NCBI RefSeq assembly: GCF_020536995.1
Contig: NC_068359.1
Location: 106,215,257-106,279,256 of the forward strand
DNA length: 64,000 nucleotides
Source of the DNA: Dreissena polymorpha
Taxonomy: Eukaryota; Mollusca; Bivalvia; Myida; Dreissenidae
Reading direction: 5' to 3'
The notes under the pieces are model-generated. The model ran no database searches. It worked only from the letters and a program-made list of their open reading frames with translations, and had not been told where the DNA came from. Positions 58,439-64,000 of this stretch are shown here, one piece after another. Each line of letters begins with the position of its first letter. The stretch's first letter is position 1. A program made the position numbers and the translations under genes.

Positions 58439-61240
58439 GTAACTATTCTGATGGAATTACCTCCCTTTAGAGAGGTATAGTGGTGTTGGAAATAAATAAA
58501 TATATATTATTTCAAATGGTCCAAACCTGATCCAAATGGTTAAGATTTATTTAACTATTTTACCAACACAATAATTGATTAATTAAAAGCTAAAAATCAA
58601 GGTTACCTTCCTGCATTCTGCAAACTATTGGTTCTCGAATTTTTACTTTCACTTTTTCTTTTTCGGTCATGGCAAGGTCAGATAGCGCTTATTTGGACAT
58701 ATTTCCTCCCTCATGTGCAAATGTTTCATTTGGATAACTTCTTTTATGTTCATAGTGAAGCGTTAAATTCACCCCTCATTTTTCGCAATTTTCGGTCAAC
58801 TTTTTACCTGAACACCGATTGTGCAATCATTTTCCTAGCAGGTGCGTTGTTATTGCTATTATCAATTGATATAAATATTGACTTCTCCTTTAGCTGAAAT
58901 AAGGGAGAAATGAGGCCATTAAATAGGAGAAGGGGTTTCTGTTAAGCACTTAATAATCTCTTCACTTGTTTTATACCCTCATTACATCAAGCCCATCTCA
59001 CTTTACATGGGTCTAAATAACGTTCAAAAGCTCTTTTCTGATTGGATGAAACAGTCCAAAATCATCCAATGAAGAAATTGAAGACACTTATCTTTCAGAA
59101 TATTCAATACTAATTACTATGCTGCATGCAAGCTATTAAGAAAACAAAAAATGTAAAGCAAAAAAGTTTGGAGAAAAAAATCCTTGCAGAATTCCATGAA
59201 AGATTACTTTTTAATCATTTATGTTTTGGTATTCCACAAAAAAGTGGTAGAATATTTGTGGACAACATTAGATTTTTTAGTAGTACTTGTATCTGCTACA
59301 ATTGTCTGCTACTTCTGACTGACTTTAACCATATCCACAGCTTGCCATTAATTTCAGATGGTCTTTGAAGTGTGACTCTTTCTCCTGAGAGAATGTAGGT
59401 GTTGGTCCTGAATTACAAATAGTTCTGTTCTACTGGATATAGTCTCAGCAATTTTTTTCTTCTTTATAAAGTACTGGAAAAAGACACTTTCCCAATTAGG
59501 AAAAAACTACAAATTTCCCAATTGCTGTAAAAAAAAAATCCCAATTGAAGGTTTCTATAAAAAGAATTTTTTTTTAAATGAAGTGCAACATTCAGTTAGT
59601 AACTTAGTTGCCCTTGGCAGCTTTATGGCTTGAACCTGAGTAAATATAATATTGACAACTTGACAACATTTAGTTATCAATTTTAAAGTATGTGGTAGCA
59701 AAAACTCAAATACACCAATTTCCCAATAGGAAGACTTCACAGCGCGAATTTTCCCTATTTCAGGGCATTTCATGCACAATTTTCCCAATTGGACTGGTAC
59801 AGGTACTTTTCCCAATAGGGCAAAAAAATGCTGATAGTATAAAATTACAATGATGGATATAGTTTCTAAATCACACTCCTGTTGTGAAAGGGATCACAGA
59901 TTTGCAGAGCCCAGGATAAGGATTGTCAAACATGAAAGCTATGAAAGTACATGTACTTATTGTATGATTGCAGAAGGCTGTGAAGAAGCCAGGCAAGACG
60001 GCTGGAAGTGGCAAAGGCAAGAAAAAGAAGCTGGTGGTCAAGTATGTTCTGGACTGCACCCACCCCGTGGAGGATGGCATCATGGATGTCACCAGCTTTG
60101 TATGTACAGTTTGCAGTCCTTCAAACACACCCTTTTACAAAATAAATTGTTGTCTATAAAAGCTGTAGTATATCCCAAATAGAACACAAAAGAAGTGGGT
60201 GTTTTTATCAAACCATTCCAAAGCAATGTTTATACCTGATAAATCTTTAAGATTCATAAGCAGGGCTTTTTTCTTGATTTTGGGAAAGGGCATGGGCTAC
60301 CATTTTTGGGAAAAAATGTTGAGAGCTGAAAAGGGGGAAGAAAATTGCGTAAGTAAACTTAAATTTTTTGGAAAATTGCATCATTTAAAAGAAATTCCAT
60401 TGGGTAAGGTGCATTATAAGGCCCTTGCTAAAGAAGGAAAAAGGCCCTGATAAGAGAACATTTGTATATGAAGGTTTTCTGAGGTCTTGTTAAAAATTTA
60501 ATCTTTAATCTTTAAATTGTTATTCCTTCTTGAACTAATGATATCATGTGGACTAGGGTTACCTTCCCTAGTCTGGACTGGGTTCACTTCCTAGTCCGGG
60601 TTAGGGTTCTCTTCCCTAATCTGCGTGTTCTCCACTGCTTGTCGTGTAGGAGAAGTTCCTAAATGAGCGCATCAAGGTTGAGGGTAAAACCAACAACATG
60701 GGCAACAATGTTTCCCTCGAGAGGAGCAAATCCAAGATCACCCTCAACTCAGACATACCTTTTTCAAAGAGGTATGTATGTATTAAGTACTAATAGCTCG
60801 ACATTGGCTATGTGTTAGCATGGAATGATTTACAATGCACGAACATGATGTAACATGTTTGGTTTAATACCCAATTTCACTTTGTCCATGAACTTCAGTA
60901 AAAAGGAAAGCATTTTGTGGCCATGAAATCGTAAGCACACTCACATCCACAGTAAAATGCTGAAATAAATGTTACTAATTCTTAAGACTGAGTAATTATG
61001 CACGCAAACAAAGTAACTATGGTAGTGATTTGTGTAAAATTTACTGTAAAATACCTGTTTAAGTGTATACTTCATGCACCTCTTGTCTGTAGATACCTGA
61101 AGTACCTGACCAAGAAGTACCTGAAGAAGAACAACCTGCGAGACTGGCTGCGTGTGGTGGCCACTACCAAGGACACATACGAGCTGCGCTACTTCCAGAT
61201 CAACAATGAGGAAGAGGAGGAGGAGGATGGAGATGAATAG
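58433..61240 (+). CDS. RPL22: 60S ribosomal protein L22 (eL22), 4 exons
   Basis: The join 58433-58438, 59974-60099, 60650-60771 and 61093-61240 gives 133 residues in frame with GT-AG introns; human RPL22 has 128. eL22 is an RNA-binding protein of the large ribosomal subunit. The body is highly conserved: [77 protein letters not shown], then the usual acidic tail [10 protein letters not shown]. The N-terminus [19 protein letters not shown] is basic, as expected. Exons 2-4 are certain. Exon 1, only ATGCCA before GTAACT, is inferred from phase, a nearby TOP-like tract and the fact that RPL22 genes have a tiny first coding exon. A TIR element sits in intron 2. Confidence 0.9.
58439..59973. other. 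RPL22 intron 1
   Basis: AT-rich intron of 1.5 kb. About 59469-59830 has repeated TTTCCCAATT and CCAATTGG words, like the interior of the 56426 family, so it probably holds a decayed TIR element. Nothing else is recognised. Confidence 0.5.
59974..60099 (+). CDS. RPL22: RPL22 exon 2
   Basis: Acceptor GATTGCAG|AAGGCT, donor AGCTTT|GTATGT, 42 codons in phase 0 including [19 protein letters not shown]. Confidence 0.95.
60261..60449. mobile_element. TIR element in RPL22 intron 2, 5-bp duplication
   Basis: Ends CAGGGCTTTTTTCTTG and GGAAAAAGGCCCTG, flanked by ATAAG (60256-60260 and 60450-60454). 189 bp; interior GGGAAAGGGCATGGGC. Same class as 26654 and 32092. Confidence 0.88.
60545..60630 (+). repeat. 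Short tandem in RPL22 intron 2
   Basis: About three units of 24-27 bp: GGACTAGGGTTACCTTCCCT, GGACTGGGTTCACTTCC, GGGTTAGGGTTCTCTTCCCT. Contains TTAGGGTT by chance, not a telomere tract. Confidence 0.6.
60650..60771 (+). CDS. RPL22: RPL22 exon 3
   Basis: Acceptor CGTGTAG|GAGAAG, donor AAAGAG|GTATGT; 40 codons plus two bases, including [15 protein letters not shown] and [12 protein letters not shown]. Confidence 0.95.
61093..61240 (+). CDS. RPL22: RPL22 exon 4 and stop
   Basis: Acceptor GTCTGTAG|ATACCT completes the Arg codon; reads [19 protein letters not shown] to the Glu/Asp tail and TAG at 61238-61240. Confidence 0.96.
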
Positions 61241-61283
61241 ACATTTCCACCTGTCATTGGTTTTACTATGTACATTTGAGAAC

Positions 61284-61289
61284 AATAAA
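61284..61289 (+). terminator. RPL22: Polyadenylation signal of RPL22
   Basis: AATAAA 44 bases after the stop, giving the very short 3' UTR usual for ribosomal-protein mRNAs. Confidence 0.85.
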
Positions 61290-61656
61290 ACTTATGACAG
61301 CATTTTAGTTCATTTTCTTGTATACTAAGCATTCATCTTGGTACGTTAAGGTGTTCTTATTAAACTAAGAATGCAAACAATCATAACATGGGACTACTAG
61401 CTTTTCTGTGTCTTCACACATTATTATACCCACAAAAGAACTCCTGAGAGGAGAGGCTTATAATAGAGTAATTTGGTTTGTCAGCCATATAACATATTTG
61501 TGGAGCAAATTTCTCAGGCCATTGGTTTGAAACCTGAAATATGATATCGCAATACACAATTTGTAGGCACAGTTGTCCACTTCATCAAGTCTAATGTGCA
61601 TTTAAGATAAAATGGGCAAATTACTTGTACATTTCTCAAGCTATTAATACTTGTAA

Positions 61657-62139
61657 TACACTTCGAGACTTTTCTAACACAACACTTTTCAAACTTGTCT
61701 CAGTAATGAGTTAAGATTTAAAATTGCACATGTGATCATTTGACTATATTCTGTGCAAGATTACGATGAAATCACCCGTGACAATCAGGCGCTTTTGCAC
61801 GTGGGGTAGGTGTGGTTTCATCTTTTTGCACTTGAAAATGGTGAAACGCTGTATTATTGTAATTTTATTTTAATTTCTTCATTTCCAGGAAAACATAAAA
61901 AATTATTTTAAAATCAATATGTCTGGTATAAAAATTCAGGAGTGCATCCGGGCAATTGCCATGTTGCAGGCTACCTTCCGCACTTGCTAAAGCATCTGAT
62001 AGTCGCGAACAAATAATTTTATCATTTGCTTGAACATGCTGTAGTCAAATGATCACAATTCACATGTACAATTTTAAATCAAATATTTACTCATAACTGA
62101 GATATTTAAGTTTGAAAAATGTTAGAAAAATCAAGTGTA
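61657..62139. mobile_element. Fold-back MITE-like element
   Basis: Left arm about 61657-61753 (TACACTTCGAGACTTTTC, then GATCATTTGACTATA) inverts the right arm about 62040-62139 (GTAGTCAAATGATCAC, then AATGTTAGAAAAATCAAG). A second right-end word, TTAGAAAAGTCTCGAAGTGT, at 62834-62853 is an exact inverse of 61658-61677, so two overlapping or nested copies are likely. Confidence 0.6.
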
Positions 62140-62369
62140 GTAAAACGCTATACAATTCGAATTTAATTTCAATTAATCATTCTAGGTGGGTTATTACCCA
62201 AAGAAAACATAACCTGAATTATAAAACCTGCAATGTGGCTCGTATTAATATTCAGTAGCGAAATGTTGCAAGCCAGTCGGTCATTAAGTCGTGTAAGTTA
62301 ATGCGTTTTACTTTTCACATTAGTACTTAATGTACGATTTGTAGAATTTTACTTTTGCTGTGTTTTTTA

Positions 62370-62680
62370 GCTTGGCTGTTTTCGGAGAAAACACGAGGTA
62401 TTGTCATAGCCAGCTCGTCGTCGTGTCGTCCGTGTTCGTAAAATCTTAACATTTTGTCAAGGTTTTGAACATTGGTTCTTAAATCAAATTGCTTCAACCT
62501 ACAACTTCGTATGTAGCTGCACCTTTAAGTTCTACATGCCACACCCATTTTTGGGTCACTGGGTCAAAAGTCAAGGTCACTGTGACCTCTAAAAAAAAAA
62601 AAAAAAATGACAAGCTTTAATTTATTCGAAACTGCATCCGCAGCCGAGCATTGCACCTGTTATGCGGTGCTCTTGTTTTT
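62370..62680 (-). repeat. AAGAGCACC...GAGCTAAAA element, minus copy
   Basis: TAGCTTGGCTGTTTTCGG at the left, TTATGCGGTGCTCTTGTT at the right; GGTCACTGTGACC at 62575-62587. It lies between the two right-end words described for 61657-62853. Confidence 0.85.
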
Positions 62681-63484
62681 AATTTGTTATGTTTGATATT
62701 TTAATGTTGATCAATTTCAATTAAATTTACATATAGTATAAGATATGAGTTGAATTAAAGGTAGTCTGAGTCATTATTTCAACAGAATCTGATCTAAAGT
62801 AAGGGAGCTATATTGATGTGAACACGTGTTGCATTAGAAAAGTCTCGAAGTGTATAATATATAACCATAAAGAGTAGAATTTAGAGACACAATTTTCACT
62901 AGTCATATGCTCTTGAAATCGACCATTGGCATGGACCTATGTCAGTTACAAAGTTTTGCAGGCGTGTTCGGCACATTTCAGACAAGGCTCTAGTTGAGAT
63001 TTCTCTCGAGTGATATTTGACTTTTCTATGGGGATATTTGTGAGGTATTCTATGGATTTACCAAATAATGTTTGGTTTATTAGCAACACGAGGCTTATGT
63101 TTGAACTTTTTTACCAGATGTCAATCACTTGTCACTGTTACTTAAAAATAAGAAAAACTTTCAATTACAAAAGCATTCACTAATCTGAATCTTGGGACGT
63201 AACAAAAATGATGTTAGATAACATCAAGTTTTTGAAACAACTCAGATTAAAGCAGCAAATTCCAAATTAACTGCCCTTGTTGAATTTGGTTAAAACTTCT
63301 TCACTTTTATGTCAAGAAACATCTAAAAAATCAAAGTTGAAAATTGTATAATAAATAAAAACCTTCAATTTATGTATCTCTTATAATAATGTACCTCTTA
63401 TAATACCCGTTACTCTGGTTATCAGGGTACAGGATCACATGACTGCGGGGTTCCCAATTAAACTTTAATTGAAGTTAACACACC
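62681..63484. other. No gene recognised
   Basis: AT-rich DNA; one repeat terminus at 62834 as described, otherwise nothing. Confidence 0.4.
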
Positions 63485-63740
63485 GGTATGGGGTGCTTTT
63501 TATGCCCTGGATAGGATGGCATATAGCAGTTGAACTGTCCATCAGTCTGTCAATCCTTCCGAAAACTTAAAGATTGCCAATAACTTTTGTAATATTGAAG
63601 ATAGCAACTTGATATTTGGCATGTATGTGTATCTCATGGAGCTGCACATTTTGGGTGGTGAAAGGTCAAGGTCATCCTTCAAGGTCAAAGTGGCGCAGTA
63701 ATAACTTTTTAAAACTGTTTTTCTTAAGAATTTCAACTAG
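63485..63740 (+). repeat. AGGTCA-type dispersed repeat, copy 3
   Basis: GATATTTGGCATGTATGTG, GGAGCTGCACATTTTGGG and TCAAGGTCATCCTTCAAGG match the units at 235-520 and 35216-35820. Confidence 0.8.
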
Positions 63741-64000
63741 TGCATAACAGATTGATTTTAATGTTGATTATGGTAATGTTAAATACATCAGAATAGCTGT
63801 ATTTAATAAGCCTGTGTTCTTGTTAAAAAAGTTCTTGTGTACCGCACGGTTATGCTTCATGCAACATGAAATTTTGTGACCGATTTCAGATGTGGCTTTA
63901 TGATTATACCTTAAGATATCGGCACAAACTGCAAGAAAAAGTTTTTTATGCACATAAAATTTTTGAAAATGTATTTCAATAACATATTGAACAAGTGTTC
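63741..64000. other. No feature recognised
   Basis: AT-rich end of the window. Confidence 0.4.

Noticed and set aside
58651-58674. ATGGCAAG|GTCAGA after a CTTTTTCTTTTTC tract as RPL22 exon 1
   Set aside because: Joining it to exon 2 at 59974 gives an immediate stop; phase does not fit.
60545-60630. Interstitial telomere repeat
   Set aside because: Only isolated TTAGGGTT words within a longer 24-27-bp unit.

Overview
The window looks like nuclear DNA of a bivalve mollusc, probably a heterodont clam. The evidence is two intron-bearing animal genes set in AT-rich DNA, several mollusc-style dispersed repeats built on AGGTCA words or ending in GAGCTAAAA, a DIRS retroelement, many short TIR elements, and a broken copy of a protein family I know mainly from molluscs. 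The species call is inference; no search was run. Only two host genes are clearly real. One is OTUD3, a deubiquitinase: eight exons on the minus strand, 14843 down to 4061, giving an uninterrupted 431-residue reading frame with the OTU catalytic Cys and His. The other is ribosomal protein L22 on the plus strand: coding exons at 59974-60099, 60650-60771 and 61093-61240, with a proposed tiny first exon at 58433-58438 behind a 5' TOP-like tract. The rest is mostly mobile DNA. 

Layout: 1-4060 holds dispersed and tandem repeats. 4061-14843 is OTUD3, whose introns hold tandem arrays (one of them repeats a 5' splice site) and TIR elements. 14913-15428 is a palindromic MITE lying just upstream of the OTUD3 start codon. 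15555-29040 is a DIRS-type retroelement fossil (gag-like, RT, RNase H and tyrosine recombinase parts) split by an 8.8-kb insertion at 18994-27812. That insertion has perfect 16-bp inverted ends and a TATA target duplication. It carries a THAP-domain gene, a broken Crypton-like tyrosine recombinase element, a 145-bp palindrome, and a SAP-like gene on the opposite strand. 29041-58430 is a repeat field: fold-back elements, a PIF/Harbinger-like element (39773-41337), a piggyBac-like MITE (34357-34575), tandem arrays with 144-bp and 177-bp periods, a pair of 1.7-kb TIR elements (41472-45701), and a broken uncharacterised gene at 50034-51241. 58433-61289 is RPL22. 61290-64000 is again repeats. 

At least a dozen short elements here share CAG...CTG ends. 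Eight have a 5-bp target duplication and four a 6-bp one (one in each group imperfect), so two related cohorts of hAT-like non-autonomous elements probably account for much of the insertional load. The most unusual items are the 8.8-kb THAP/recombinase/SAP insertion, the splice-donor minisatellite in OTUD3, and dispersed repeats that carry perfect GGTCAnnnTGACC palindromes.
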